Shown here one piece after another: positions 5,719 to 5,874 of a DNA stretch of 5,874 nt. The position numbers were made by a program, and so were the translations under genes. Each line of letters opens with the position of its first letter. Position 1 is the first letter of the stretch. Origin of the DNA: Elusimicrobiota bacterium (GTDB lineage: Bacteria > CG03). The notes below the pieces were generated by a model. The model saw only the letters and a list, made by a program, of their open reading frames with translations, had not been told where the DNA came from and searched no databases. The DNA is taken from the NCBI GenBank assembly GCA_021161625.1, contig JAGHAG010000080.1:1-5874 (forward strand), written 5' to 3'.

Positions 5719-5750
5719 AGTTGATAAGTTAAAAAGTTGACAAGTTGATA
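5719..5750. repeat. Octad array AGTTGAYA
   Basis: Four 8-bp units are visible: AGTTGATA (5719), AGTTAAAA (5727), AGTTGACA (5735) and AGTTGATA (5743). A fifth begins as AGT before a C-run. The unit is unrelated to the other octads in the window. It starts a few bases from the AATGTAG head of REP-like element 3. Confidence 0.75.
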
Positions 5751-5765
5751 AGTCCCCCCTCTCAA

Positions 5766-5788
5766 TCTCCCCCCTAAAAGGGGGGAGA
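5766..5788. repeat. C/G-run hairpin
   Basis: TCTCCCCCC (5766-5774) pairs perfectly with GGGGGGAGA (5780-5788) around the loop TAAAA, a 9-bp stem. An outer C-run (5753-5759) and G-run (5796-5800) could extend the structure with internal loops. No adjacent T-tract is seen in the direction of the genes, so a terminator role is not supported. Confidence 0.6.
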
Positions 5789-5812
5789 AACAGTAGGGGG
5801 TATTTCTTTTTA

Positions 5813-5838
5813 GCAGACCAAGGGTCCGCAGCTACATT
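5813..5838 (-). repeat. REP-like hairpin element 4
   Basis: On the minus strand the AATGTAG head (5832-5838) and CT are followed by GCGGACC-CTT-GGTCTGC, a 7-bp stem with one G-T wobble (5813-5819 with 5823-5829). This is the simplest uninterrupted form of the family in the window and the best reference for judging insertions in elements 1 and 3. Confidence 0.7.
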
Positions 5839-5849
5839 TCTTCTTAAAT

Positions 5850-5874
5850 AAATTCCAAGCACCAAATCCCAAGC
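5850..5874. repeat. Heptad array AAATYCC, cut by the window edge
   Basis: AAATTCC (5850), AAGCACC (5857), AAATCCC (5864) and the start of another unit AAGC (5871) keep a 7-bp phase up to the end of the window. Units match the array at 993-1020. The true extent lies outside the window. Confidence 0.5.

Noticed and set aside
5617..5865. Open reading frame of 82 codons on the minus strand at the right end
   Set aside because: It runs through two REP-like hairpins and a C/G-run hairpin. Repeated peptide fragments come from repeated DNA, not from protein repeats.

Overview
The window is a low-GC bacterial chromosome segment with five protein genes, all on the minus strand, separated by repeat-filled intergenic DNA. 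Read in the direction of transcription (right to left), the genes are xseA, xseB, a short-chain polyprenyl diphosphate synthase (ispA type), dxs and, after a 441-bp gap, trpF. The first four form a tight operon: the ATGA overlap of xseA and xseB, a 14-bp overlap of xseB with ispA, and a 1-bp gap between ispA and dxs. This xseA-xseB-ispA-dxs order is widespread in bacteria. It joins the two subunits of exonuclease VII to the first enzyme of the MEP isoprenoid pathway (Dxs) and to a prenyl chain elongase. TrpF, an enzyme of tryptophan biosynthesis, has no other trp gene beside it here.

The unusual part is the non-coding DNA (1-159, 799-1239, 5378-5874). Almost all of it is built from two kinds of module. 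The first is short tandem arrays with a strict 7- or 8-bp period and several unrelated unit sequences. The second is a REP-like hairpin element that occurs four times, always in the same orientation as the genes. On the minus strand it has an AATGTAG head followed by a short palindrome with core GCAGACC/GGTCTGC or GCAGAGC/GCTCTGC. A composite block (heptads, then a 33-40 bp linker, then four octads, then a T-rich box) occurs twice, at 17-158 and 5422-5607. A GC-rich 118-bp inverted-repeat element at 868-985 is flanked by ACATT direct repeats and appears to interrupt one of the REP/array junctions.

The arrays touch the genes. The Shine-Dalgarno sequence of trpF is the last unit of a purine heptad array, and repeat modules begin at or within a few bases of the stop codons of dxs and trpF. 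The closest described analogue I know of is the short tandemly repeated repetitive (STRR) heptamers of filamentous cyanobacteria, combined with GTAG-headed REP elements mobilised by RAYT transposases. Neither a transposase nor any other repeat-processing gene is in the window.

The organism cannot be named from this sequence. AT-rich coding DNA, a standard MEP/exonuclease VII operon and dense intergenic micro-repeats suggest a free-living bacterium, possibly from an uncultivated phylum; that last point is a guess.
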